A stretch of DNA of 9,281 nucleotides from Clostridiales bacterium (GCA_012515135.1 JAAYYX010000187.1:1-9281), one strand, 5' to 3'; counted from the first letter of the stretch, positions 1 to 7,566 are shown. A program made the numbers and translations. The notes: a model not told the origin generated them from the letters alone.

Positions 1-32
1 TTGTAAAATATGTAGATGAAAAGAGCAAGTAA
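1..32 (+). CDS. acpP: C-terminal end of probable acyl carrier protein (partial)
   Basis: Only the last nine codons, from position 3, and the TAA stop at 30-32 are in the window. They read VKYVDEKSK. Bacterial ACPs commonly end in a short amphipathic helix of the type 'xVxYIxEx' with a charged tail, so the peptide fits an ACP. The location directly upstream of a FASII operon fits too, since acpP precedes fabK in streptococcal-type clusters. The other two forward frames hit stops within this stretch. The call rests on nine residues plus context, so it is tentative. The serine that would carry the phosphopantetheine arm lies outside the window. Confidence 0.5.
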   Translation, partial: VKYVDEKSK

Positions 33-37
33 GTATT

Positions 38-1678
38 ATGAATGATTTGATGAAAAAGTATATAACCGTATGCGAAGATGCAAACGGTGTTTTGCAGAGT
101 ATTTCATTCGCCAATAATGAAAATTTCAATTTCGCATATGACATAGTTGATGAGCTGGCCCGGACAAAACCTGAGAAGAGAGCAATGCTTTATGTGGATA
201 AAGACAAAAATGAGAGAAGCTTTACATTCAGGGACTTAAAGATATTCTCCGATAAAACAGCAAATTACTTTTCCTTTCTGGGAATAAAAAAGGGAGACAG
301 GGTAATGCTTGTTCTTAAAAGGCATTATCAATTCTGGTTCGCTATTTTAGCACTGCATAAGCTTGGAGCAGTTGTTATCCCCGCGACCCATCAGCTAAAA
401 GAAGAGGATTTTAATTTCAGGTTTGATACCGGAGATATAAACGCCGTATTCTGCACCCATGAAGATGATGTTACGGAAGAGGCGGACAGATCCATAGCCG
501 GCGGAAAAAGAGATGTTATCAAAATAATGACAGGACCCGCAAAGGCGGGCTGGCACGGTTTTGATTCAGAGATGGAAGGGTCCGGTGAAGAATTCCAAAG
601 GAGAGACACAAGGGGTGATGACCCCATGGCCATGTTTTTTACATCAGGCACAACAGGTTATCCCAAGATCGTGACACACAGTTTCAAATATCCGCTGGGA
701 CATTATGTCACCGCCAGATACTGGCAGAATGTGGACCCGGAAGGGCTTCATTTCACTTTGTCTGATACGGGCTGGGCGAAGTCATTGTGGGGAAAGATAT
801 ACGGACAGTGGATGTGTGAGGCTGCAGTATTTATTTATGATATGGAGAAATTCGTGCCCCATGATTTTCTGTCTCTTTTTGCCGGGTTCGGTATAACCAC
901 CTTTTGTGCACCGCCCACGGCGTACAGGATACTGGTAAAAAGAAATCTTGAAAAATACAGACTTTCGGAACTGAAGCATGCGACGACAGCAGGGGAAGCA
1001 TTAAACCCCAAAGTGTGGCAACAGTTCCATGATAAAACGGGTCTTAAGATAATGGAAGGTTTCGGACAAACTGAGACCACCCTTACTGTATGCAATCTCG
1101 TTGGTACGGAACCCAGACCGGGATCCATGGGAAAACCAAGTCCTGCTTATGATGTGGATATTGTTGATGAGAAGGGAAATACAGTAAATACAGGAGAAAC
1201 CGGAGAAATAGTCATAAGAACTGATAAAAATGTTCCTTGCGGACTTTTTACGGGATATTACGGCAATGAAGGGAAAACAGGTGACTGCTGGCATGACGGC
1301 ATATATCACACCGGGGATACGGCTTTCAGAGATGAAGACGGATATTTCTGGTATGTGGGAAGAACCGATGACCTTATCAAATCCTGCGGTTACAGAGTCG
1401 GACCCTTCGAGGTGGAATCGGTCCTTATGGAACTTCCCTATGTTCTTGAGTGTGCGGCCACGGGATTGCCTGATAAAACAAGAGGGCAGATAGTAAAAGC
1501 CAGTATTGTTCTTGTGGAAGGCATCAAGGGAGACAGAGCCCTTGAAAAAGAGATAATCGAATACTGCAGGCAGCATATGGCACATTTTAAATGTCCAAGG
1601 AAAGTTGAATTCCTTGATGAAATGCCAAAGACCATAAGCGGCAAGATAAGAAGAACGGAACTGCGAGGTGACAAATGA
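38..1678 (+). CDS. Medium-chain acyl-CoA synthetase (ACSM-like, AMP-forming)
   Basis: This 546-residue enzyme belongs to the acyl-adenylate-forming (ANL) superfamily. Such enzymes activate a carboxylic acid with ATP to acyl-AMP and pass the acyl group to CoA. Visible motifs are the P-loop FTSGTTGYPK (201-210), SDTGWAKSLWG (242-252, typical of the ACSM/MACS branch), GFGQTET (341-347), YHTGD (423-427), the hinge and A8 region GRTDDLIKSCGYRVGPFEVE (441-460), and TISGKIRR (532-539) with the catalytic lysine K536. Length is normal for the family, and all motifs are intact. The ATG lies five bases after the probable acpP stop and has no strong Shine-Dalgarno sequence, which suggests translational coupling; M5 is an alternative start. 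Its stop overlaps the fabK start (ATGA). Sitting inside a FASII operon, it may activate exogenous or short and medium-chain acids for use as primers or for phospholipid synthesis (inference). Substrate chain length cannot be read from the sequence. Transfer to ACP rather than CoA is possible but not shown. Confidence 0.9.
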   Translation: MNDLMKKYITVCEDANGVLQSISFANNENFNFAYDIVDELARTKPEKRAMLYVDKDKNERSFTFRDLKIFSDKTANYFSFLGIKKGDRVMLVLKRHYQFWFAILALHKLGAVVIPATHQLKEEDFNFRFDTGDINAVFCTHEDDVTEEADRSIAGGKRDVIKIMTGPAKAGWHGFDSEMEGSGEEFQRRDTRGDDPMAMFFTSGTTGYPKIVTHSFKYPLGHYVTARYWQNVDPEGLHFTLSDTGWAKSLWGKIYGQWMCEAAVFIYDMEKFVPHDFLSLFAGFGITTFCAPPTAYRILVKRNLEKYRLSELKHATTAGEALNPKVWQQFHDKTGLKIMEGFGQTETTLTVCNLVGTEPRPGSMGKPSPAYDVDIVDEKGNTVNTGETGEIVIRTDKNVPCGLFTGYYGNEGKTGDCWHDGIYHTGDTAFRDEDGYFWYVGRTDDLIKSCGYRVGPFEVESVLMELPYVLECAATGLPDKTRGQIVKASIVLVEGIKGDRALEKEIIEYCRQHMAHFKCPRKVEFLDEMPKTISGKIRRTELRGDK

Positions 1679-2670
1679 TAAAGACTGGGCAAAACAGAGT
1701 TTGTCAGATCCTGGGCACAGAATATCCCATAATCCAGGGGGCAATGGCACTGATAGCAGAAAGTAATCTGGCGGGGGCTGTAAGCGACGGCGGCGGACTG
1801 GGCATAATAGCCTCGGGAGGAGCCCGCGGCAACTGGGTAGTAAATGAGATCAAAAAAATAAGAGCAATGACAGAAAATCCTTTTGGAGTGAACATCATGC
1901 TGCTTGATCCCAATGTTGAAGAAATAATCGACATAGTATGTCGTGAAAAAGTTCCTGTTGTTACTACCGGAGCAGGGAATCCCGGAAAATATATAAAAAG
2001 ATTAAAAGAAAACGGGATCGCGGTATTGCCTGTCGTTGCCAATCAGACCCTGGCAAAACGAGTGGAAAGAGCAGGGGCCGATGCGGTGATAGCCGAAGGA
2101 TGTGAGGCGGGGGGCCATATCGGTGAAATAACCACTATGGCTATGATACCTCAAATGGCAGATTCTCTTTCAATCCCTGTCATAGCCGCCGGAGGCATAG
2201 GAGACGGCAGAGGGATAGCCGCAGCCTATATGCTTGGAGCTGAAGGAGTGCAGGTGGGAACCAGGTTTTTGACTTCAGAGGAATGCATAGTGGCAAGGAA
2301 CTATAAGGACGCCATACTTAAAGCCAGGGACTCAAGTACAGTGGCCACCGGAAGAAGCACGGGTCACCCTGTCAGAGTGATAAAAAACAAACTGGCAAGA
2401 CAAGTGCTGGAAATGGAAAAAAACAATGAGGACGCTGAAAAGATAAATGAAATCTGTACCGGTTCTTTGAGAAGAGCGGTGTTTTCCGGGGATATGGAAA
2501 TGGGTTCGGTGATGTCCGGCCAGATAGCCGGGCTTGTAAGCAAAGAACAGCCGGCCGCAGAAATAATATCCGAAATGTTCAAGGAGGCAGCAGAAATATA
2601 TGAAGATAGGCATAGTATTTTCAGGACAGGGAGCTCAGTATCCGGGGATGGGCAAGGAACTATACGATAA
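1675..2670 (+). CDS. fabK: Enoyl-ACP reductase II, FMN-dependent
   Basis: FabK carries out the last step of each elongation cycle, reducing trans-2-enoyl-ACP with NAD(P)H through FMN in a TIM-barrel. The N-terminus has the family signature YPIIQGAMA (17-25), followed by AGAVSDGGGLGIIASG (33-48). The active-site segment EGCEAGGHIGE (141-151) carries the expected histidine, H148. The FMN-phosphate region is AAGGIGDGRGIAAA (171-184) plus GVQVGTRFLTSEE (191-203). The C-terminal part, GSVMSGQIAGLV (277-288), is also FabK-like. Length is 331 residues, slightly above the usual 310-325. The start overlaps the upstream stop as ATGA, with GAGGTG at 1665-1670 as ribosome binding site. The last 23 residues (309-331) are encoded out of frame within the beginning of fabD and look like a non-conserved tail. 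Its neighbours fabD, fabG, fabF and fabZ confirm the FASII role over nitronate monooxygenase. Confidence 0.95.
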   Translation: MIKTGQNRVCQILGTEYPIIQGAMALIAESNLAGAVSDGGGLGIIASGGARGNWVVNEIKKIRAMTENPFGVNIMLLDPNVEEIIDIVCREKVPVVTTGAGNPGKYIKRLKENGIAVLPVVANQTLAKRVERAGADAVIAEGCEAGGHIGEITTMAMIPQMADSLSIPVIAAGGIGDGRGIAAAYMLGAEGVQVGTRFLTSEECIVARNYKDAILKARDSSTVATGRSTGHPVRVIKNKLARQVLEMEKNNEDAEKINEICTGSLRRAVFSGDMEMGSVMSGQIAGLVSKEQPAAEIISEMFKEAAEIYEDRHSIFRTGSSVSGDGQGTIR

Positions 2671-3601
2671 TTACAATACTGCCCGGGAGATTTTTGATGC
2701 GGCAGGAAGTCAGATAAAAGAATGGTGCTTCAACGGCACAGCAGAGATGCTAAGGCAGACATTTGTGACGCAGCCCTCAATATATGTGGTGACAATGGCA
2801 GCATACAGGGTATTTACGGAGGAAGCGGAAAAGGAAGGACTTAATAAAGAACTTGAGCTTACAGGTATAGCCGGCTTCAGCCTTGGGGAATATTCGGCTC
2901 TTACAGCGGCAGGTACTATAGATGGAATAGGAAAAGGCATAGATATAGTAAAAAAGCGCGGGGCTTTTATGCAGGAGGCCGGCACTGACAGCAAGGGAGA
3001 TCCAAAGGGGGGTATGGTGGCAGCCTTCGGAGCCAGAGAAAAAATACTGGACATCATAGAGCAAATATCTGAAGGCAGAATACTGGAAGCAGTGAATTTC
3101 AATTCTCCCATACAGACAGTGGTGGCAGGGGAAAATACGGCGCTGGAAGAATTCTCAGAAGAAGCATCAAAAAACAGGATCAAAATAAAAAAATTAAGCG
3201 TAAGTACGGCTTTTCATTCTAAAATGATGGGACCTGCCTCAGAAAAACTTAAGGGATTACTGTTTTCGGCGGGAATGAAATATCCCCGGGAAAAAATATA
3301 TTCCAATGTGAACGCAGAGGATATGATGAGCGGATTCACAAAAGACATCAATGATAAAAATGCCGTGAACGGATATATTTCTGAAATTATGGCAAAACAG
3401 CTAAAAAGTCCCGTCTACTGGCAGGAGACCATTGAAAACATGTCAAGAGACGGAGCGGAAGCAATAATCGAAGCAGGTCCCGGAAAAACCCTCTTCGGGT
3501 TGGTGAAAAAAATAAACAAAGATGTGATCCCATTAAATGTGGAAGATAAAGACAGCCTTCGGGAAACCCTAAGGGTATTAAAGGAGAACATAAAATGTTA
3601 A
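2600..3601 (+). CDS. fabD: Malonyl-CoA:ACP transacylase
   Basis: FabD transfers malonyl from CoA to the ACP phosphopantetheine, supplying the extender unit for FabF. The 333-residue protein begins MKIGIVFSGQGAQYPGMG, with the conserved GQGAQ oxyanion segment at 9-13. The nucleophile elbow GFSLGEYSAL (92-101) holds S94. R120 in KKRGAFMQEA is the malonate-carboxylate-binding arginine, and H206 in TAFHSKMM completes the Ser-His pair. EAGPGKTLFGLVKKI (291-305) matches the family C-terminal motif. Length is slightly above the usual 305-320. The ATG is preceded by AAGGAGG (2581-2587), 12 bases away and inside fabK. The gene overlaps fabK by 71 bases and fabG by 7 bases, so translation is likely coupled. 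Confidence 0.95.
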   Translation: MKIGIVFSGQGAQYPGMGKELYDNYNTAREIFDAAGSQIKEWCFNGTAEMLRQTFVTQPSIYVVTMAAYRVFTEEAEKEGLNKELELTGIAGFSLGEYSALTAAGTIDGIGKGIDIVKKRGAFMQEAGTDSKGDPKGGMVAAFGAREKILDIIEQISEGRILEAVNFNSPIQTVVAGENTALEEFSEEASKNRIKIKKLSVSTAFHSKMMGPASEKLKGLLFSAGMKYPREKIYSNVNAEDMMSGFTKDINDKNAVNGYISEIMAKQLKSPVYWQETIENMSRDGAEAIIEAGPGKTLFGLVKKINKDVIPLNVEDKDSLRETLRVLKENIKC

Positions 3602-4335
3602 AAGGTAAAACAGCTGTAATAACAGGAGGAGTCAGGGGCATAGGCAGAAGCATAGCAGAGACTTTTTGTGCAAACGGAGCCGATGTGATGCTTTGCTATA
3701 GAGCGAGCTCAAAAGAGGCGGAAGAAACTGCTGAAGACCTTAGAAAATACGGAACAAAAGTCGAACTTTTTTGCGGAGATGTGGCCGAATATGAAACAGC
3801 AGAGCAGGTAATATCAAAAACAAAAAAAGTTTTCGGCAAAGTAGACATACTTGTGAACAATGCTGGAATGACTTGTGACAAGCTTCTGATAAAAATGAAA
3901 CCCGAGGAGTTCACCCGGGTTATAGATGTCAATCTTAACGGCAGCTTCAATTTTATGAAAGCTGCCGCTGCGGTAATGATGAAGCAGAGAGAGGGCTGTA
4001 TAATAAATATGTCCTCTGTTTCGGGAGTCATGGGAAATCCGGGGCAGGCAAATTACAGTGCTTCAAAAGCCGGTATCATCGGAATGACAAAATCCCTGGC
4101 CAAAGAACTTGGAAGAAGGAATATAAGAGTGAATGCCATTGCTCCCGGATTCATAGATACAGACATGACTGCGGTTTTGAGCGAGGAACAAAAAAATGCT
4201 GCGGCGGAAAACATATCGCTGGGAAGAATAGGAAAACCCGAGGACGTGGCCAAGGCGGCATTGTTTCTGGCCTCCGACATGGGAGATTACATAACAGGTC
4301 AGATAATAGGCGTAGACGGCGGACTTATAATATAA
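3595..4335 (+). CDS. fabG: 3-oxoacyl-ACP reductase
   Basis: FabG is an NADPH-dependent short-chain dehydrogenase/reductase that reduces 3-ketoacyl-ACP to 3-hydroxyacyl-ACP after each FabF condensation. The 246 residues are the standard length. The Rossmann motif TGGVRGIG (10-17) binds the cofactor and NNAG (88-91) is present. The catalytic tetrad is N113 (DVNLNG), S141 (NMSSVSG), Y154 and K158 (YSASKAG). The C-terminus GQIIGVDGGLII is typical of FabG. The ATG overlaps the fabD stop by 7 bases and is served by AAGGAG (3581-3586) at 8-base spacing. Many SDR proteins resemble FabG; placement between fabD and fabF makes this the dedicated FASII enzyme. Confidence 0.95.
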   Translation: MLKGKTAVITGGVRGIGRSIAETFCANGADVMLCYRASSKEAEETAEDLRKYGTKVELFCGDVAEYETAEQVISKTKKVFGKVDILVNNAGMTCDKLLIKMKPEEFTRVIDVNLNGSFNFMKAAAAVMMKQREGCIINMSSVSGVMGNPGQANYSASKAGIIGMTKSLAKELGRRNIRVNAIAPGFIDTDMTAVLSEEQKNAAAENISLGRIGKPEDVAKAALFLASDMGDYITGQIIGVDGGLII

Positions 4336-4352
4336 AAAACGAGGAGAAATAA

Positions 4353-5582
4353 ATGAACAGAGTAGTTATAACCGGAATGGGTGCAGTAACACCCATAGGA
4401 AAAACAGTTGAAGAATCATGGGAAGCCCTTAAAAAGGGGGAAAACGGTATAGATAAAATAACACATTTTGATATAAGTGAACAAAAATGCAAAATGGGAG
4501 CAGAAGTAAAGGATTTTGATTATCCGGACAAAAGGGCTGCCAGAAGGATGGATAGATCTTCTCAGTTTGCTGTAACTGCCGCCGGAGAAGCCCTTGCAGA
4601 CAGCGGGATAAAAAGCGGAGAAAATGTTGCTTCCGAAAGGTTCGGTATAATGGCGGGAACAGGCATCGGTGGGATAATGACACTGGAAGAACAGGTCACA
4701 AAAGCGACAAAAAAAGAAAGTGTAAAAGGAGTATCCGCATTGCTTGTACCCATGGTGATCTCGAATATGATCGGAGGGAATCTGGCGATGCAGTTCAAGG
4801 CAAAAGGCAGCTGTCTGGGCATAGTTTCAGCCTGCTCGGCAGGGACCCACAGCATAGGGGAAGCATACAGGAACATAAAACACGGATATGCCGATGTTAT
4901 GCTGGGAGGCGCCGCGGAAGCCGCATTCGCTCCTGTGTGTTTTGCGGGATTCGGCAACATGACAGCCACATCCACAAGGACAGATAAGGACAGATGTTCC
5001 ACACCTTTTGACAAAGAGAGGGACGGATTCATAATGGGAGAAGGATCGGCTTTTTTCGTTCTTGAGTCCCTTGAGAATGCCAAGGCAAGGAGAGCAAGGA
5101 TATACGGAGAGATAACCGGATATGGCAGTACATGTGATGCATACCATATAACATCACCTGACCCTGAGGGGGCGGGAGCGTCCGGAGCCATGAGAATGGC
5201 CATAAATGAAGCGGGGATCACGCCCGGTGACATAGACTATATAAATGCCCATGGAACAGGCACTCCCCTTAATGACCTTTATGAAACAAGGGCAGTGAAA
5301 GCAGTTTTTGGCGAGAAAACAAAAGTTCCAATAAGTTCTGTAAAAGGAAACATAGGGCATCTACTGGGGGCTGCCGGAAGTGTTGAAGCGGTTTTTTCCA
5401 TGAAAGCCATAATGGACAGTTTCATTCCTCCCACCATAAATCTGAAAGTGCCCGATGAAGAACTGGATCTTGACTATGTGCCCAATGAAGGCAGGAATGA
5501 AAAGCTTGACTGTATAATGACAAATTCCCTCGGCTTCGGCGGTCATAACGGATCCCTGGTGATCAGGAAATATGAAGAGTAA
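4353..5582 (+). CDS. fabF: Beta-ketoacyl-ACP synthase II
   Basis: FabF catalyses the decarboxylative Claisen condensation of malonyl-ACP with a growing acyl-ACP. The 409-residue protein has the full thiolase-fold catalytic set: C161 in VSACSAGTHSIG, H300 in NAHGTGTPLND, K331 and H336 in SSVKGNIGHLLGAAG. The glycine-rich C-terminal segment NSLGFGGHNGSL (391-402) carries the gatekeeper phenylalanine F395. The Cys-His-His triad is that of KAS I/II and not of FabH (Cys-His-Asn). Length and start fit the family (MNRVVITGMGAVTPIG). Ribosome binding site GAGGAG (4341-4346) lies 6 bases before the ATG, in a 17-base gap after fabG. FabF rather than FabB is chosen from cluster order and the Gram-positive setting. 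Confidence 0.95.
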   Translation: MNRVVITGMGAVTPIGKTVEESWEALKKGENGIDKITHFDISEQKCKMGAEVKDFDYPDKRAARRMDRSSQFAVTAAGEALADSGIKSGENVASERFGIMAGTGIGGIMTLEEQVTKATKKESVKGVSALLVPMVISNMIGGNLAMQFKAKGSCLGIVSACSAGTHSIGEAYRNIKHGYADVMLGGAAEAAFAPVCFAGFGNMTATSTRTDKDRCSTPFDKERDGFIMGEGSAFFVLESLENAKARRARIYGEITGYGSTCDAYHITSPDPEGAGASGAMRMAINEAGITPGDIDYINAHGTGTPLNDLYETRAVKAVFGEKTKVPISSVKGNIGHLLGAAGSVEAVFSMKAIMDSFIPPTINLKVPDEELDLDYVPNEGRNEKLDCIMTNSLGFGGHNGSLVIRKYEE

Positions 5583-5609
5583 AAGAGAAAAACAAAAATA
5601 AAAAAGAAA

Positions 5610-5614
5610 GAGGG
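5610..5614 (+). promoter_or_regulatory. Ribosome binding site that sets the fabZ start
   Basis: GAGGG lies 8 bases before the ATG at 5623. The same frame also opens at TTG 5617, but that codon would sit only two bases from this site, which is too close. The ATG is therefore the start. The 40-base fabF-fabZ gap is otherwise A-rich, and no promoter or terminator was seen in it. Confidence 0.7.
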
Positions 5615-5622
5615 AATTGATC

Positions 5623-6048
5623 ATGTTATTTGACAAAGAACAGATAATGAAGATAATACCCCACAGAGAACCATTTCTGCTTATAGACGAAGTTGTTGAG
5701 ATGGAAACAGGGGAAAGCATAACTGCCATAAAGCATGTCAAAGAGGATGAATACTATTTCAGAGGACATTTTCCGGAAGAACCGGTAATGCCGGGAGTCC
5801 TTATAGTAGAAACCCTGGCACAGGCCGGGGCGGTGGCGGTGCTTTCCATGGAAGAGAACCGGGGCAAGACTGCATATTTCGGCGGAATAAGGGAAGCCAA
5901 ATTCCGTCGGAAAGTGGTTCCGGGAGATGACTTGATATTGAAGGTGAAATTGGATAGAATGAGAAGCAGAGCAGGAACAGGGGAATGTGAAGCCTATGTG
6001 GCGGGCGAGCTGGCCTGCAGATGCAGCATATTGTTTGTATTGGGATGA
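5623..6048 (+). CDS. fabZ: 3-hydroxyacyl-ACP dehydratase
   Basis: FabZ removes water from 3-hydroxyacyl-ACP to give the trans-2-enoyl-ACP that FabK reduces. From the ATG at 5623 the protein is 141 residues, normal for this hot-dog-fold family. It shows IIPHREPFLLIDEV (11-24). The active-site segment FRGHFPEEPVMPGVLIVE (46-63) has catalytic H49 and E63, and is followed by TLAQAGA (64-70). FGGIREAKFRRKVVPGD is the expected central segment. No FabM or FabN isomerase-type dehydratase is visible, so how or whether unsaturated fatty acids are made here cannot be said. The gene ends 16 bases before the fusion-regulator start. Confidence 0.95.
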   Translation: MLFDKEQIMKIIPHREPFLLIDEVVEMETGESITAIKHVKEDEYYFRGHFPEEPVMPGVLIVETLAQAGAVAVLSMEENRGKTAYFGGIREAKFRRKVVPGDDLILKVKLDRMRSRAGTGECEAYVAGELACRCSILFVLG

Positions 6049-6053
6049 AATAA

Positions 6054-6058
6054 GAGGG
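6054..6058 (+). promoter_or_regulatory. Ribosome binding site that sets the fusion-regulator start
   Basis: GAGGG lies 6 bases before the ATG at 6065. The reading frame is open further upstream to an ATG at 5987, but that would put 26 extra residues inside fabZ. Homology to FabT begins right after the 6065 start. Confidence 0.75.
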
Positions 6059-6064
6059 ACAGTA

Positions 6065-7516
6065 ATGGATGATGCAAAGAAAATAAACGAAGTAATGGTG
6101 AGCCTCTTTAATATAGTGCTAAAAATCGAAGAAAAGGCCATAAAAGAATCCACCATTCATGATCTGTCCATTACAGAGATGCATACATTGGATGTTATAG
6201 GCATCGGTAACGGTCGAACCATGAGCGAAGTGGCTCAAAGACTCCAGATAAATCTTTCCACTCTTACAACAGCCATAAACAAACTCGTAAAAAAAGGATA
6301 CGTCGAAAGATTCCGTATACCCAGCGACAGAAGGATCGTCAAGATAAAACTCACAAAAGAAGGCATAGATGCAGTGAAAGAGCATGAAGCTTTCCACGAT
6401 GAGCTTATAAGAAAAGCCCTTGGCAAAGTCTCTGATGAAGAAATCAAAAGTCTGATCGTTTCTCTGGATAACATCGATACATTCATGCATATGCAGATGG
6501 CCAAACCCATAAGGGATGAAAGAGATTATTCCCTGGGGATAATAGATTTTCAGAATCTGCATATAAAGAAAGCCTTATTCCAGGGAGGAATGGGAGTTGG
6601 GATATCCCTTGGAGGTCTGGCAGGAGCGGTAGCCAAAGAAGGCGGAATGGGAATAATATCGGGTTCAAGCATCGGTTTTGACGAAGAGGATTTTGAGACG
6701 GATCCCCAAAAAGCTAACAGGAGAGCATTGAAGAAGGAAATAAAAAAAGCTCTGGCAATTGCGGACACAGAAAAAAACCGAGGGATGATCGGTGTAAATA
6801 TTCCCTATAATACAGAGGATTACAGAGAATATGTAAAAACGGCCGTCTCAGAAGGGGCAGGGGCGCTTATAACAGGAGCCGGCCTTCCCATGACGTTGCC
6901 GGGTATATGTGAAAGGGAGGGCTATGAAAATATAGCCCTGATACCGGTAATATCCTCATTAAGAGCAGCAAGAGTAATAATAAAAAACTGGCAGAAAAAA
7001 CACAGAAAAAGACCCGATGCATTTATTTTTGAGTCGGCCATGGCAGGAGGGCAATTGGGCTTCAAGGAATCGGAACTCTTAAGAGCCCGGGAACTTTATT
7101 ATAAAACGATCACAGATATAAAAACTGAGATAGAAGACATACCGCTTATAGTGGCCGGGGGGATATTCTCCCGGGAGGATGCAAGAAACGCATATGTTTA
7201 CGGTGCCGACGGGATACAGCTGGGCACCAGATTCGTCACCACCAAAGAATGTGATGCCAAAGAAAGCTATAAGCAGGCATATATAAACTGCAAAGAAGAA
7301 GATATTATAATAATCATGAATCCCCAGGGTGCTCCATGCAGGGCTCTGGCAAATAAGTTCACTAAAAACCTTCGGGGGACAGACTATGATATAACAGAAG
7401 CCCTTGTAAAAGCGGCAAAGGGAGATGTGAAAAACGGCCTTGTTTTCTGTGGAAGCAAGGCATACAAAGCAAAAAAAATAGATACGGTGGCAGATATATT
7501 CAAAGAATTCATCTGA
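6065..7516 (+). CDS. FabT-like MarR repressor fused to a FabK/nitronate monooxygenase-like flavoprotein domain
   Basis: This 483-residue protein has two complete domains. Residues 1-145 form a MarR-family winged helix closely resembling FabT, the FASII repressor of streptococci and lactococci. They include KINEVMVSLFNIVLKIEE (6-23), LSITEMHTLDVIG (34-46), the recognition-helix region QINLSTLTTAINKL (61-74), and the DNA-contacting wing PSDRRIVKIKLTKEG (86-100). After a short linker, residues 160-483 form a TIM-barrel domain of the FabK/nitronate monooxygenase family. Its segments are FQGGMGVGISLGGLAGAVAKEGGMG (172-196), IGVNIPYN (242-249), VAGGIFSREDARNAYVYGADGIQLGTRFV (363-391) for FMN phosphate, and GLVFCGSKAYKAKKI (458-472). 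The active-site segment reads AMAGGQLGF (325-333), so Gln330 stands where FabK has its His. FMN binding therefore looks retained while reductase chemistry is doubtful (inference). In FabT, acyl-ACP is the corepressor. Here the second domain may sense acyl-ACP, enoyl-ACP, NAD(P)H or flavin redox state and control the DNA-binding half, giving operon autoregulation. No FabT-type operator was found; the operon promoter is outside the window. The junction has no stop and no convincing internal start. Confidence 0.88.
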   Translation: MDDAKKINEVMVSLFNIVLKIEEKAIKESTIHDLSITEMHTLDVIGIGNGRTMSEVAQRLQINLSTLTTAINKLVKKGYVERFRIPSDRRIVKIKLTKEGIDAVKEHEAFHDELIRKALGKVSDEEIKSLIVSLDNIDTFMHMQMAKPIRDERDYSLGIIDFQNLHIKKALFQGGMGVGISLGGLAGAVAKEGGMGIISGSSIGFDEEDFETDPQKANRRALKKEIKKALAIADTEKNRGMIGVNIPYNTEDYREYVKTAVSEGAGALITGAGLPMTLPGICEREGYENIALIPVISSLRAARVIIKNWQKKHRKRPDAFIFESAMAGGQLGFKESELLRARELYYKTITDIKTEIEDIPLIVAGGIFSREDARNAYVYGADGIQLGTRFVTTKECDAKESYKQAYINCKEEDIIIIMNPQGAPCRALANKFTKNLRGTDYDITEALVKAAKGDVKNGLVFCGSKAYKAKKIDTVADIFKEFI

Positions 7517-7566
7517 TCATCAAGAGAAAACACCTTTCCTGAAAAACAGAAATCCCCGCAAAAAAT

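Noticed and set aside
1001..1750. Long open frame on the minus strand (249 codons) and other antisense open frames
   Set aside because: They run opposite strongly conserved genes, show no recognisable motifs, and have a low-complexity, Ser/Phe/Cys-rich composition expected of shadow frames.
4514..4524. TTTTGATTATC, resembling part of the FabT operator (TTTGATTATCAAA)
   Set aside because: It lies deep inside fabF, encodes ordinary residues (DFDY), and lacks the right half of the palindrome; taken as chance.
5617..5622. TTG start for fabZ at 5617
   Set aside because: Only two bases separate it from the GAGGG site; the ATG at 5623 has normal spacing and gives the usual FabZ N-terminus.
5987..6064. 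Upstream extension of the fusion gene (26 more residues from an ATG at 5987)
   Set aside because: It overlaps conserved fabZ coding sequence, has no ribosome binding site of its own, and the FabT-like homology starts at 6065 behind a good GAGGG.
6483..6545. Possible internal start at the domain junction of the fusion (M145) that would yield a free FabK-like protein
   Set aside because: No Shine-Dalgarno sequence stands at a suitable distance before this ATG, and the frame is continuous; separate translation cannot be excluded but is not supported.
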